A stretch of 64,000 nt of DNA from Nostoc sp. CHAB 5836 (GCF_020829445.1 NZ_JAIVFV010000009.1:1-64000), one strand, 5' to 3'; shown: positions 35,607 to 44,843, counted from the first letter of the stretch. A program made the numbers and translations. The notes: generated by a model from the sequence alone, not told the origin.

Positions 35607-36722
35607 ATGATTACTAGGCTATATGATAATTCACACTTTGATGAAAGCACTAACGGGGTTGTTGTAATGGTCGAGCCATACAGCCAAAAAGGGCAAATTC
35701 AGCAGGTTATCTACCGCATTTTAGATGCAAATTTAGACCGCGCTCGTGAAGGCTTGCGAATTATCGAAGAATGGTGTCGGTTTGGATTGAATAATGCCCA
35801 GTTGGCTCTTGAATGCAAGCGCTTGCGACAAGAGGTAGCCAAGTGGCATAGTTCCGAATTGCGGGCGGCGCGAGATACACCAGGCGATCAGGGTACTGAG
35901 TTAACCCATCCTCAGGAAGAAGAACGAGCTAGTATTAAATCAGTCTTGCAAGCTAACTTTTGCCGCGTAGAAGAAGCGTTGCGGGTGCTGGAAGAATACA
36001 GCAAGCTTTACCAGCCAAATATGGCTAAAGCTTGTAAGCAGATGCGCTATCAGGTTTATACACTAGAAAGTAGTTTAATGGGCCATCAGCGCCATCAATT
36101 GTTGTGGCGATCGCATTTGTATTTTGTTACTTCGCCTAGTGAAAGTTTGTTGAACACCGTCGAAGCTGCACTCAAAGGTGGATTAACACTCTTACAATAC
36201 CGCGATAAAACCACAGATGATTCTTTGCGTCTAGAACAAGCTAGAAAATTACGGCAGTTATGCCACATTTACGGTGCTTTGTTCATCGTTAACGATCGCG
36301 TGGATGTAGCTTTAGCGGTGGATGCGGATGGGGTGCATTTGGGACAACAAGATATGCCCATTGCTGTTGCTCGGCAATTACTCGGTTCCCAGCGTTTAAT
36401 AGGTCTTTCTACCACAAATAAAGACGAAATGCAAGGAGCAATTGCTGAAGGTGTAGATTACATTGGCGTGGGGCCAGTTTATGAAACTCCCACGAAAGTA
36501 GGTAAAGCAGCAGCAGGTTTAGAATATGTCAGCTATGCAGCTAAAAATTGTTCAATTCCCTGGTTTGCTATTGGGGGAATAGATGCTAATAATATCAATG
36601 ATGTGATCGATGCTGGAGCCGAACGTGTAGCGGTGGTGCGATCGCTCATGCAAGCTGAACAGCCTACCCTCGTGACGCAATATTTGCTTTCCCAACTCAA
36701 TCGCATTAAACCAGAATCTTAA
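35607..36722 (+). CDS. thiE: ThiE thiamine-phosphate synthase with N-terminal ThiD2-like domain
   Basis: 371 residues. The N-terminal helical domain (about 25-150; RILDANLDRAREGLRIIEEW) is the extension typical of cyanobacterial ThiE. The C-terminal TIM barrel (about 165-365) carries LLQYRDKTTDD, FIVNDRVDVALAVDADGVHLGQ (shown as FIVNDRVDVALA and DGVHLGQQD), YIGVGPVYETPTK and FAIGGID. It couples HMP-PP and the thiazole phosphate to thiamine phosphate. M21 at 35667 (MVEPYSQKG) is an alternative start. thiS follows after 90 bp that include 7-bp repeats. Confidence 0.93.
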   Translation: MITRLYDNSHFDESTNGVVVMVEPYSQKGQIQQVIYRILDANLDRAREGLRIIEEWCRFGLNNAQLALECKRLRQEVAKWHSSELRAARDTPGDQGTELTHPQEEERASIKSVLQANFCRVEEALRVLEEYSKLYQPNMAKACKQMRYQVYTLESSLMGHQRHQLLWRSHLYFVTSPSESLLNTVEAALKGGLTLLQYRDKTTDDSLRLEQARKLRQLCHIYGALFIVNDRVDVALAVDADGVHLGQQDMPIAVARQLLGSQRLIGLSTTNKDEMQGAIAEGVDYIGVGPVYETPTKVGKAAAGLEYVSYAAKNCSIPWFAIGGIDANNINDVIDAGAERVAVVRSLMQAEQPTLVTQYLLSQLNRIKPES

Positions 36723-36726
36723 AAGA

Positions 36727-36782
36727 GTCATTTGTCATTTGTCATTTGTCATTGGTCATTTGTCATTTGTCATTTGTCATTC
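36727..36782. repeat. 7-bp tandem repeat between thiE and thiS
   Basis: Eight units of CATTTGT/CATTGGT fill most of the thiE-thiS gap. An open frame through it extends thiS upstream but is only repeat translation. Confidence 0.75.
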
Positions 36783-36812
36783 TCCACCAATGCCCAATTT
36801 CCAATATCGCTT

Positions 36813-37025
36813 ATGTCTAATGAAATTACGGTTCAGGTAAATGGGGAAACCCATAGCTGTTCGTTTCAAACTTCTTTACCCGCCTTACTCCAACAGTTGG
36901 GTTTTAACCCTCGTTTGGTAGCTGTGGAGTATAACGGTGAAATTTTACACCGCCAGTTTTGGCCGGAAACAAAAGTGCAACTAGGCGATCGCTTAGAAGT
37001 GGTGACTATTGTCGGTGGTGGTTAG
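36813..37025 (+). CDS. thiS: ThiS sulfur carrier protein
   Basis: 70 residues from M at 36813. Ubiquitin-like beta-grasp: ITVQVNGETHSC, LPALLQQLGFNPRLVAVEYN, and the obligatory C-terminal VGGG that is thiocarboxylated for thiazole synthesis. It is co-directional with thiE and very probably in the same operon. A 25-bp perfect hairpin with a T-rich end follows. Confidence 0.93.
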   Translation: MSNEITVQVNGETHSCSFQTSLPALLQQLGFNPRLVAVEYNGEILHRQFWPETKVQLGDRLEVVTIVGGG

Positions 37026-37055
37026 GTTTTTAAACCCTATTTTGCCGGCATTTTA

Positions 37056-37116
37056 CTTATAAAAACAAGTGTAGAGACGCTTTTACACTTGGCGTCTCTA
37101 CACTTGTTTTTATAAG
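37056..37116. terminator. bidirectional terminator, thiS/YggT gene
   Basis: Perfect 25-bp arms (37056-37080 and 37092-37116; core CAAGTGTAGAGACGC) with A-rich and T-rich outer edges and an 11-base loop. It lies between two convergent genes, exactly where a two-way terminator belongs. Confidence 0.8.
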
Positions 37117-37124
37117 AGTAGTAA

Positions 37125-37403
37125 TCAAAATCCCTGTGCGAATGGCAGACGAGTTAGGGTTCTCAGAAACTCTCCAGCTAGGTTGAGTGCTAAGAAAGCT
37201 AAGATCGGAGAAAAATCCATACCACCTAATGGCGGAATAATTGAGCGGAATAGATTCAGATAAGGATCGGTTATCTGGGCTAAAGCAGCAAATGGCTGAT
37301 TATACCAGTTGATTGTCGGGAACCAAGTCAACAAAACCCGGATAATTAGCAAATAGCTATAAAAGCTGACAAAGGTAACTAGTGTCGTAATCAGTAAACT
37401 CAT
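37125..37403 (-). CDS. YggT-family membrane protein
   Basis: 92 residues with two hydrophobic segments (about 2-24 and 62-82). The family signature region LLTWFPTINWYNQPFAAL and ITDPYLNLFRSIIPPLGGMDFSPI is complete. YggT (Ycf19-like) proteins act in membrane biogenesis or cell-division-related functions in cyanobacteria and chloroplasts. It is convergent with thiS, and the next gene upstream on the same strand is 129 bp away. Confidence 0.9.
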   Translation of the reverse strand: MSLLITTLVTFVSFYSYLLIIRVLLTWFPTINWYNQPFAALAQITDPYLNLFRSIIPPLGGMDFSPILAFLALNLAGEFLRTLTRLPFAQGF

Positions 37404-37532
37404 GGATAGCTTTGTTTCCTACTAAGTGTCAAACGCGGTCTTATCTTTTAATTTTAATTTAGTCCAAAGTCAAAAGTGTTTGCGGATTCCACATTTACCA
37501 TACTCGATACTTTCACCACGCCTGAACAAACT

Positions 37533-37886
37533 TCAGGAGTCTTTAGTGAGGGAACGGTCATTGGTTGCTTGGGGTGAACCGCCATTAACATTTCCCAGTT
37601 GTTTTCGCACATCATCAATTGTGGCATTTAGCTGGGCAATTTTATCTTCTAGCGATCGCCGGGCCGTTTCTATGCTGTTGCTCTCACTTTCTGAGGCTTT
37701 CATCTGACGCCGCTTTGCTGCTATTTTTCTCGCTTCGCCTTGGCTATCTGTCAGTTCTGTCTCCTCCTCTGCTAGCAATTCTGGCTCGCGTCGAGAAGCA
37801 ATCAGTGCCCCGATGACACCACCAAATACGCCACCAACAAATGCCCCTGTGACAAAACCACTGCCAAAACTATCTCTTTGACTCAT
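37533..37886 (-). CDS. glycine-zipper protein with coiled coil
   Basis: 117 residues from M at 37886 (GGCGGTAAAGAT before it). A glycine-zipper membrane segment (about 8-30; GFVTGAFVGGVFGGVIGALI) is followed by a charged coiled coil (about 70-98; SLEDKIAQLNATIDDVRKQL). This resembles conserved cyanobacterial hypothetical proteins with thylakoid or plasma-membrane anchors; function unknown. It lies 75 bp downstream of upp on the same strand, so co-transcription is likely. Confidence 0.75.
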   Translation of the reverse strand: MSQRDSFGSGFVTGAFVGGVFGGVIGALIASRREPELLAEEETELTDSQGEARKIAAKRRQMKASESESNSIETARRSLEDKIAQLNATIDDVRKQLGNVNGGSPQATNDRSLTKDS

Positions 37887-37961
37887 ATCTTTACCGCCTT
37901 CAACAAACCTTGCAACTTTTACAGTAGTTATGCTATTTTTCTGCCCTAGCTGCATACTAGC

Positions 37962-38612
37962 TTAAGTCCCAAAGATGCGATCGCCTGCATCTCCCAATCC
38001 TGGTACAATATATCCCCTGTTGTTCAGTTTTTCGTCAATAGTAGCTGTGTAAACTATTAAACCTGGATAAGCTTCACTCAATTTTTGCAAAGCTGGTGGA
38101 GCCGCTACTACACAAACAATCCGCGTTAAGGCTGGATCAGCACCCCGTTGTGTCAATTCTGCCATTGCCACCATGATCGACCCTCCTGTTGCCAACATTG
38201 GATCGGTAATTAATACTCGTGTTTGGGGGTCAAATTTTTCTGGTAACTTATTGAGATAACAATGAGGTTGCAGTGTCTCTTCGTCTCGTGCCAAGCCCAG
38301 GTGGTAAATCGATGCTAAAGGTAGTAAAGTCTGCGCTCCCTCTAGTAATCCTAGCCCAGCCCGCAGAATCGGCACTACTGCCATAGGTACTTGCGGGTCA
38401 ATCACGGTTGCTGGACAAGTATCCAAAGGACTCTGCACCATTGTTTCTTGAGTCGGCAACCAGTCTCGCGCAGCTTCATAAGTCAGCCATCTTCCCAACT
38501 CAGTCATGGCACTGCGAAATAATACTGAAGGCGTGCCTGCATCACGGGCAACTGCCAGCCAGTGTTTGATCAGGGGATGGGGTGGAACATAAACGCGCAA
38601 TTGTAGCGTCAT
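37962..38612 (-). CDS. upp: Upp, uracil phosphoribosyltransferase
   Basis: 216 residues. VPPHPLIKHWLAVARDAGTP at the N-terminus, VPILRAGLGLLEG, the PRPP loop VLITDPMLATGGS, and the uracil-binding end NNRGYIVPGLGDAGDRIFGT are all intact. It salvages uracil to UMP. No paired uracil permease adjoins. Start at 38612 agrees with the family N-terminus. Confidence 0.95.
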   Translation of the reverse strand: MTLQLRVYVPPHPLIKHWLAVARDAGTPSVLFRSAMTELGRWLTYEAARDWLPTQETMVQSPLDTCPATVIDPQVPMAVVPILRAGLGLLEGAQTLLPLASIYHLGLARDEETLQPHCYLNKLPEKFDPQTRVLITDPMLATGGSIMVAMAELTQRGADPALTRIVCVVAAPPALQKLSEAYPGLIVYTATIDEKLNNRGYIVPGLGDAGDRIFGT

Positions 38613-38873
38613 AGCCAGAAATAGGCGCCTTTTGATTGTACTAATAACTGAAACACCATAATACTCTTTCCTGCATCCGGCTGACAGCTAAAAATTAACA
38701 CTCTTAATTTTATTGATAAATATTTTCATTAGTATTTGACATTAATTGTCAATCAAGGATATACTGTTATACAGTGTTCTCCTCTCTTTTAAGGATCGGC
38801 AAACGGGATTAGCCAGCAGCAGCAGGCTTGTCCCTCTTTTTTTGATTTGTCATTGGTCATTGGTAAATATTGA

Positions 38874-38980
38874 AGGATTTACGCAAAATCATGAAAAAAC
38901 GAACCGCAAACGCGAGTGCGTCTCCCCCTGGGAGAAGGACACAAAGGAATAAGGTTTCAGAGAGTTATTGCGTAAGTCCT
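38874..38980. mobile_element. MITE family 2 with internal repeat insertion
   Basis: Left end AGGATTTACGCAAAATCATG, right end GAGAGTTATTGCGTAAGTCCT minus one base (13-bp terminal inverted repeats, one mismatch). A GCGAGTGCGTCTCCCCCTG segment enlarges the middle relative to the 82-bp copy at 41755. Confidence 0.7.
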
Positions 38981-39121
38981 ATAGGAATCCGATTTGATTT
39001 TTGAACAAAATTAGGTATTTGTAGGGTGCGTTAGTAACGCACCAAATCCTGACCAATGGTGCGTTACGCTGTCGCTAACGCACCCTACGTATCTTTTCAA
39101 AAATCAAATATGAGTCCTATA
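38980..39121. mobile_element. 142-bp inverted-repeat element
   Basis: Outer arms TAGGAATCCGATTTGATTTT and AAAATCAAATATGAGTCCTA are imperfectly complementary; an inner stem GTAGGGTGCGTTAG...CTAACGCACCCTAC fills the centre. No coding capacity. It starts exactly where the family-2 MITE ends. Confidence 0.65.
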
Positions 39122-39169
39122 TATTGGTTGACTCTAGACAAAGGACAAATGACAAAGGACAAATGACAA

Positions 39170-40672
39170 ATGACAAAAACACAAAATATTGACGCGATCG
39201 TGATTGGGTCTGGGATTGGCGGATTAGTAACAGCGACCCAGCTGGCGGCGAAGGGAGCGAAAGTGCTGGTACTTGAACGTTATTTGATCCCAGGTGGTAG
39301 CGCTGGTTATTTTGAACGCCAAGGCTACCGATTTGATGTTGGCGCATCAATGATTTTTGGGCTGGGACAGAACGGTACTACCAACTTACTCACCCGTGCA
39401 TTATCAGCTGTAAATGTCAGCCAAGAAGCGATCGCAGATCCAGTACAGATTCACTATCATCTACCCCAAGGTTTAGACCTGAAAGTTGACCGGATTTATG
39501 AAAAATTTTTGCAAAATCTTACTGCTCATTTTCGTCATGAAGAACAGGGGATTCGTCGCTTTTATGACGAATGCCAAGAGGTATTCAAGTGTCTCAACAG
39601 CATGGATTTACTGTCACTGGAAGAACCTCGGTATCTACTGCGGGTCTTTTTCCAGCATCCTTTGGCGTGTCTCGGCTTAGTCAAGTATCTGCCCCAAAAT
39701 GCCGGGGATGTGGCACGGCGCTACATCAAAGACCCGCAATTATTGAAATTTATCGATATGGAATGTTATTGCTGGTCAGTGGTTCCATCAGCCATGACAC
39801 CAATGATTAATGCTGGAATGGTCTTTTCTGACAGGCATTATGGCGGAGTTAACTATCCTAAAGGCGGAGTCGGACAAATTGCCCAAAAATTAGTAGAAGG
39901 TCTAGAAAAGGCTGGAGGTAAGATTCAGTACCAAGCTAGAGTCACCAAAATTATCATAGAACAGGAAAAAGCGGTAGGCGTGCAGCTGGCTAATGGTCAA
40001 GTATATCGGGGTAAACGCATAGTTTCTAATGCTACACGGTGGGATACATTTGCACAATTACTACCACCTGAAGCAATGCCAAATAATGAGAAAAAATGGC
40101 AACAAAATTATCAAAAATCTCCAAGCTTTTTGAGTTTACATATAGGGGTAAAGGAGTCAGTTTTACCTGCGGGAACAGAGTGTCATCATATTTTGCTGGA
40201 AGATTGGGAAAAGATGACAGCAGTAGAAGGCACAGTTTTTGTTTCGATTCCCACATTACTTGACCCAGACTTAGCACCAAATGGATATCACATCATTCAT
40301 GCCTTTACACCTCACTGGATTGATGATTGGCAAGAACTTTCTCCAAGTGAGTACGAAGGGAAGAAAGAAGAGGCGGCTTGGCGAATTATTGACCGCCTAG
40401 AGAAGATTTTTCCAGGTTTAGATGCCGCATTGGATTATTTAGAAGTGGGGACACCGCGCACCCATCGCCGCTTTTTGGGTCGTGAAGATGGCACATACGG
40501 GCCAATTCCCCGGCGGAAGTTGTGGGGGTTGTTGAAGATGCCCTTTAATCGCACAGCTATTTCAGGACTTTATTGTGTAGGCGATAGTACTTTTCCGGGT
40601 CAAGGGTTGAATGCAGTCGCTTTTTCTGGGTTTGCTTGTGCCCACCGTATTGCCGTAGATTTAGGATTGTGA
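39170..40672 (+). CDS. crtH: CrtH, carotene cis-trans isomerase
   Basis: 500 residues of the CRTISO/phytoene-desaturase superfamily. FAD dinucleotide motif GSGIGGLVTATQLAAKGAKV with downstream LERYLIPGGSAGYF; a conserved end GLYCVGDSTFPGQGLNAVA. It converts prolycopene to all-trans lycopene for carotenoid synthesis. The start ATGACAAAAACACAA lies at the edge of a 7-bp tandem repeat (ATGACAA units), so the repeat provides the start codon and several alternative ATGs upstream, only one in frame. No operon partner. Confidence 0.93.
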   Translation: MTKTQNIDAIVIGSGIGGLVTATQLAAKGAKVLVLERYLIPGGSAGYFERQGYRFDVGASMIFGLGQNGTTNLLTRALSAVNVSQEAIADPVQIHYHLPQGLDLKVDRIYEKFLQNLTAHFRHEEQGIRRFYDECQEVFKCLNSMDLLSLEEPRYLLRVFFQHPLACLGLVKYLPQNAGDVARRYIKDPQLLKFIDMECYCWSVVPSAMTPMINAGMVFSDRHYGGVNYPKGGVGQIAQKLVEGLEKAGGKIQYQARVTKIIIEQEKAVGVQLANGQVYRGKRIVSNATRWDTFAQLLPPEAMPNNEKKWQQNYQKSPSFLSLHIGVKESVLPAGTECHHILLEDWEKMTAVEGTVFVSIPTLLDPDLAPNGYHIIHAFTPHWIDDWQELSPSEYEGKKEEAAWRIIDRLEKIFPGLDAALDYLEVGTPRTHRRFLGREDGTYGPIPRRKLWGLLKMPFNRTAISGLYCVGDSTFPGQGLNAVAFSGFACAHRIAVDLGL

Positions 40673-40816
40673 ACTACTCCGCCGTAAGACGGACTGAGCT
40701 TGCTAAAATCCCACCCCCTGTGGGTGAGTTAATGTTCCCTGTTCCCTCTCCCTTGTAAAAATTACTTGCGGTTAATGCGGAGTTGGGAGTATAACATAAA
40801 ACAGACTTAGCTACTC

Positions 40817-41734
40817 ATGGGAATAATCCTAATGACTCAATTAGCAAATGTGAAATCCAGTTTGAATGACTTTGAATTACGAGATGGTATTTATTTTCCC
40901 AACAACTACGAACAATTGAATAATACTAAACATAAGAAAACTTGGGATGCAATAGGTAAAACCTATTATGGTTCCCAAAAAATTGAAAAAGTTGCAGATA
41001 CATCGCCTATTAAACAAGATTATACTCTTTTAACTGGTACACCTGGAGGTACTTGGAATAAATTTCCATTGAATAAATCTGTTGATTCTATTTTGGAGAT
41101 TGGTTCTGGTTATGGTCGCGCACCTTTGCATCTCTCTAAAGCTAAAAATCTCAGATGCGAAAAATATTATGGGATTGATATTTCTGAGCCTTTATTGCGG
41201 CGGTTAATCAAGGTTAAACAAGAATATAATTTTTTCCCTGAATCGGAATTTCACTTAATTTGCAATTCTGCTGAAACATTGCCTTTAGAAGATAATTCCA
41301 TAGATTTGGTAATTTCTAACTGCGTCTTTATGCATATCCCAGATGCACAATTAAGAAATTTGTTGGTTGAAATATCTCGCGTACTTAAACCTGGTGGAAT
41401 TTTTGTTTTTAATCATTCCTTTCACAACAAGTCCTGCCCTTCTCATATTATCCATAATTGGATCAGGAAGCTGAACCCATTTGTGAGAAATCCAGTCTAT
41501 CTCAAGCAATATACATCTGCTGAAATAGATGAAATGTTAGCAACTGCTGGGATGAAAACGAAATGTCCACAATACATTGTTGAAGCAACAGAAGAATATG
41601 CAATTTTGCCGGAAACTATTAAAGGAATTCCAGTACCATTTGCTAATGCTATCAACAGAAGTCTTAAGCCATCAGGTAGTTTAAAACAAACTTTGGCTTA
41701 TGGTTTTAGTGCCTACAGCAGTCAACTGGATTAA
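40817..41734 (+). CDS. SAM-dependent methyltransferase
   Basis: 305 residues, class I. Motif I ILEIGSGYGRAPLHLS (about 92-107), motif II YYGIDISEPLL, motif III-like NSAETLPLEDNSIDLVISNC, then LLVEISRVLKPGGIFVFNHS. Substrate unknown; no partner genes nearby. An in-frame Met at codon 6 is an alternative start. It may modify a lipid, sugar or small molecule. Confidence 0.85.
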   Translation: MGIILMTQLANVKSSLNDFELRDGIYFPNNYEQLNNTKHKKTWDAIGKTYYGSQKIEKVADTSPIKQDYTLLTGTPGGTWNKFPLNKSVDSILEIGSGYGRAPLHLSKAKNLRCEKYYGIDISEPLLRRLIKVKQEYNFFPESEFHLICNSAETLPLEDNSIDLVISNCVFMHIPDAQLRNLLVEISRVLKPGGIFVFNHSFHNKSCPSHIIHNWIRKLNPFVRNPVYLKQYTSAEIDEMLATAGMKTKCPQYIVEATEEYAILPETIKGIPVPFANAINRSLKPSGSLKQTLAYGFSAYSSQLD

Positions 41735-42214
41735 TTACAGCTATTTTCATCTACAGGACTTACGCAAAATCATGAAAAAACGAACCGCAAAGGACGCAAA
41801 GGAACAAGAGTTTCAGAGAGTTTTTGCGTAAGTCCTAATCTATTTGAACCACACGTGTCGTAGGGGTACAGCAATGCTCATTGGTGTCAACTTAAGCTCA
41901 AACGCTTATCCCACAGGCATTTTACCCCACCCCTCAATCCCCTCCCCGCAAGCGGGGAGGGGAGGTTTTGGCTTTAGACAAAACCGGGGTGGGGTGACGC
42001 GGTGAGTGATGGGAAGTGAGTGGACTCTTGATCATTCCTTCCTTGGGTTTCACGTTAAGTTGACACGTATGAGCAATGCTATGCCCCTACATCATTATCT
42101 CGTTTTTGCGATTTTCTTTATTGTTTTTGCGGTAATCTACCAACTTTTCCCAAGATATATAGATTAAAGTTGGTAAATTAGGGATTAGTTGAGCTAATTC
42201 TTGCCTACGCAACT
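41735..42214. other. spacer with two palindromic elements before modBC
   Basis: Family-2 MITE (41755-41836), then an element bounded by TGTCAACTTAAGC and CGTTAAGTTGACACG (about 41884-42067) that contains a CCCCTCCCCGC hairpin. A single matching end (CGTTAAGTTGACACC) occurs near 14510. I see no clear molybdate-type operator upstream of modBC. Confidence 0.5.
41755..41836. mobile_element. MITE family 2, intact 82-bp copy
   Basis: Perfect 13-bp terminal inverted repeats AGGACTTACGCAA and TTGCGTAAGTCCT. The body includes CATGAAAAAACGAACCGCAA and AGAGTTTCAGAGAG. Reference copy for the family. Confidence 0.8.
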
Positions 42215-44041
42215 ATGCCATTGGATTTATCGCCTCTTTGGATATCACTCAAAACTTCATTACTTGCCACATTGATCACCTTCTTTTTGGGTATCGCTGC
42301 TGCTTACTGGATGCTGGGATATCGTGGCAAAGGTAAATCGTTGATTGAGGGTATCTTTATTGCGCCATTGATTTTACCACCCACGGTTGTTGGTTTCTTG
42401 TTGCTGCTATTTTTTGGCAAAAATGGCCCTGTAGGGAAACTGATGCAGGCTTTTGACTTCACCATCGTCTTTACTTGGTATGGTGCAGCGATCGCAGCTA
42501 CCGTAGTTTCTTTCCCTTTAATGTATAAAACTGCACTGGGAGCATTTGAACAAATAGATGGTAGTCTGCTACGAATAGCTAGAACCCTTGGTGCAAGCGA
42601 AGCCACAATCTTTTGGCGCATCAGTTTACCCCTAGCACTACCCGGCATTGTAGTTGCCACAATGTTAGCTTTTGCCCGTGCTTTAGGAGAATTCGGGGCG
42701 ACGTTGATGCTGGCTGGTAACATTCCCGGACTTACGCAGACAATCCCAATGGCGATTTATTTTGCGGTGGAAGCGGGAGCAATGAATGAGGCTTGGTTTT
42801 GGGCGATCGCAATTATGGTGATTTCTCTATCTGGAATTATTGCAGTCAACTTCTGGCAAGAATTGAGGGAAAGGAAGAGGGGAGTAGGGAGCAGGCTTGC
42901 GGTGAGCGTAGCCGAACGCGAGCAGGGAGCGGGAGGAGAAAATCTTTATACTTTGCGCTCTAGCTTTGAATCTGGTGGATTGCTTGTCAACATTGAAAAA
43001 ATCCTTCCTAGTTTTCACTTAAAAGTTGCTTTCACTGCTGATCAGCAACCCTTGGGATTGTTAGGAAGTTCTGGAGCAGGTAAGAGCATGATTTTGCGCT
43101 GCCTTGCAGGGATAGAAACGCCCACAATCGGGCGCATAGTTTTAAACAACAGAGTACTGTTTGACTCCGAACAAGGAATTAATTTACCCAGCCGCCATCG
43201 CCGCATCGGTTTTTTAGTGCAAAATTATGCCCTGTTTCCGCATATGAGTGTGGCGCAAAATATCGCTTTTGGCTTACCCAAAAACCTATCTGGTGGGAGT
43301 ATTCGGGTGCAGGTAGAGGAGCAACTAATAGCGATGCAGTTGCAGGGATTAGGCGATCGCTATCCGCACCAACTTTCTGGGGGTCAACAACAACGGGTAG
43401 CCTTAGCCAGAGCATTAGCAAGTCAACCAGAAGCATTACTTTTAGATGAGCCGTTTTCGGCACTTGACACTCATCTGCGTAGCCAATTAGAGCAGCAAAT
43501 GACAGAAACTCTTGCTGGCTATCAAGGTGTGACTCTATTTGTCACTCATAATATGGAAGAAGTTTATCGGATTTGTCCCAATCTATTGGTATTGCAGCAT
43601 GGTAGAGCCGCTCATTATGGTAGCAAACATGATATTTTCCAGCATCCTGCTACTGTGAGTGTCGCCCAACTTACCGGATGTAAAAACTTCTCCCGTGCTG
43701 TTCTCCAGTCATCGCAACAACTGGAAGCCATTGATTGGGGTTGTACTCTTCAAGTCATAGAACCAATCAAGAGCGAATTATCCCACGTCGGCATTCGTGC
43801 CCATCAGTTCATTTTTACCAACGAGCGATCGCAGGAAAATACCTTTCCCTGCTGGGTAGTACGGACAAGTGAAACGCCCCATCGGATCACATTATTTCTC
43901 AAATTACATACCCCTGGCAAGAATTCTCAAGATTACCATCTGCAAGCTGAAGTCTTCAAAGAAAAATGGGCGACGATGAAAGACCAACCTTTTCCTTGGT
44001 ATGTGCGCTTAGATCCCCGGCGGTTAATTTTGATGGAATGA
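42215..44041 (+). CDS. modBC: ModBC, fused molybdate ABC permease-ATPase
   Basis: 608 residues. N-terminal ModB permease (about 1-220, five to six TM helices; EFGATLMLAGNIPGLTQTIP) and C-terminal ModC ATPase (about 250-608; Walker [25 protein letters not shown], Walker B LLLDEPFSALD) in one chain, a known cyanobacterial fusion. It imports molybdate for nitrogenase and nitrate reductase. The linker (about residues 222-244, with SRLAVSVAEREQGAGG) is encoded by a GCGGTGAGCGTAGCCGAACG-type dispersed repeat, so repeat DNA has been inserted in frame. The binding protein ModA is not in the window. Confidence 0.92.
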   Translation: MPLDLSPLWISLKTSLLATLITFFLGIAAAYWMLGYRGKGKSLIEGIFIAPLILPPTVVGFLLLLFFGKNGPVGKLMQAFDFTIVFTWYGAAIAATVVSFPLMYKTALGAFEQIDGSLLRIARTLGASEATIFWRISLPLALPGIVVATMLAFARALGEFGATLMLAGNIPGLTQTIPMAIYFAVEAGAMNEAWFWAIAIMVISLSGIIAVNFWQELRERKRGVGSRLAVSVAEREQGAGGENLYTLRSSFESGGLLVNIEKILPSFHLKVAFTADQQPLGLLGSSGAGKSMILRCLAGIETPTIGRIVLNNRVLFDSEQGINLPSRHRRIGFLVQNYALFPHMSVAQNIAFGLPKNLSGGSIRVQVEEQLIAMQLQGLGDRYPHQLSGGQQQRVALARALASQPEALLLDEPFSALDTHLRSQLEQQMTETLAGYQGVTLFVTHNMEEVYRICPNLLVLQHGRAAHYGSKHDIFQHPATVSVAQLTGCKNFSRAVLQSSQQLEAIDWGCTLQVIEPIKSELSHVGIRAHQFIFTNERSQENTFPCWVVRTSETPHRITLFLKLHTPGKNSQDYHLQAEVFKEKWATMKDQPFPWYVRLDPRRLILME

Positions 44042-44075
44042 CACACACTTACTGACTTTTCATGTTATGCTTACA

Positions 44076-44176
44076 GCAGACCTGGATCTATGCGATCGCA
44101 ACACCCAAATCTTGTCAGAACCGGAAGGTAGCAGCAACACGGGAGGCTTGTGGTAGGCGTAGTCTCCGGGTCGCCC
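44076..44176 (+). ncRNA. ffs: signal recognition particle RNA (4.5S type)
   Basis: The invariant apical block is present: GTCAGAACCGGAAGGTAGCA then GCAACAC (about 44113-44140), with the asymmetric and GGAA-tetraloop parts. The closing stem pairs GACCTGG (44079-44085) with CCGGGTC (44166-44172). About 100 nt, the usual length of the short bacterial form. A CCTATTTTTAGG stretch follows as possible terminator. It lies between modBC and the phasin-like gene; exact ends are approximate. Confidence 0.92.
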
Positions 44177-44200
44177 TATTTTTAGGAGCCTTCAGCAACA

Positions 44201-44587
44201 ATGGCTGGTTTTGGAGATATTGTTCAAAAAGCTTTTTACCTCGGAGTTGGATTAGCTTCTTACGCAGGTGAGAAAGCAGGGGGAAAATTAGCCGAAGTGC
44301 GATCGCAAGTCCAAAAGCTGGCAGATGAAATGGTGGCAAAGGGCGAAATGAACACAGAAGAAGCCCGCCGCTTCGTTGAAGAGATGATGAAGCAAGCCCA
44401 ACAGCCCCAAGGATCTGGTGAGACCTCTGAGAAAACACCCCCTTCTGAACCTCGGCGCATTGAAATTTTAGAGGAAGATGAAGAACCAACGGTGAAAGAG
44501 GCATCAGCTGATGAGAACGTAGATAAATTACGCCAAGAAGTGCTAGACCTGCAAGAAGAGTTAAAGAGATTGCAACGCGATCAATAA
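44201..44587 (+). CDS. phasin-like coiled-coil protein
   Basis: 128 residues. N-terminal amphipathic segment AGFGDIVQKAFYLGVGLASY followed by EKAGGKLAEVRSQVQKLADE and a MNTEEARRFVEEMM motif, as in proteins labelled phasin or PHA-synthesis-regulator-like in cyanobacteria. An acidic linker and a second coiled coil (VDKLRQEVLDLQEELKRLQR) form the end. It may associate with a granule or membrane surface; not demonstrated. It starts 25 bp after the SRP RNA. Confidence 0.8.
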   Translation: MAGFGDIVQKAFYLGVGLASYAGEKAGGKLAEVRSQVQKLADEMVAKGEMNTEEARRFVEEMMKQAQQPQGSGETSEKTPPSEPRRIEILEEDEEPTVKEASADENVDKLRQEVLDLQEELKRLQRDQ

Positions 44588-44843
44588 AAAGCATTTTTTG
44601 ATCGAAAAATAGCAAGAAGTGGCACTTTGACATGACACTTCGCATAGAAACTTGATAAGATACATTGTCTAGGAATGTGGATTAAATAAAGTGCAAAACT
44701 TGGTTTAAAAACTTTTAAATACCAAGTTAGCTGATGAACAAGAATTGTAAGTTAATCAATCCATATTCCTTAGTGTGTATTCAAGTGCTTCAACCCAGAT
44801 AGCACAAACCGTCCTGTTTATAGCCTGTAAGGGCGTCAAGTTT

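Larger units (their letters stand above)
38613..39169. other. upp-crtH spacer with two nested elements
   Basis: Contains a family-2 MITE (38874-38980), directly abutted by an inverted-repeat element (38980-39121), then 7-bp repeats (39137-39169) that run into the crtH start codon. The 38700-38800 part is AT-rich with ATATACTGTTATACAGTG dyad sequence, perhaps promoter DNA. Confidence 0.5.

Noticed and set aside
44115-44645. 176-codon minus-strand frame over the SRP RNA and phasin-like gene
   Set aside because: It is antisense to a structural RNA and a well-supported gene and has no recognisable domain.
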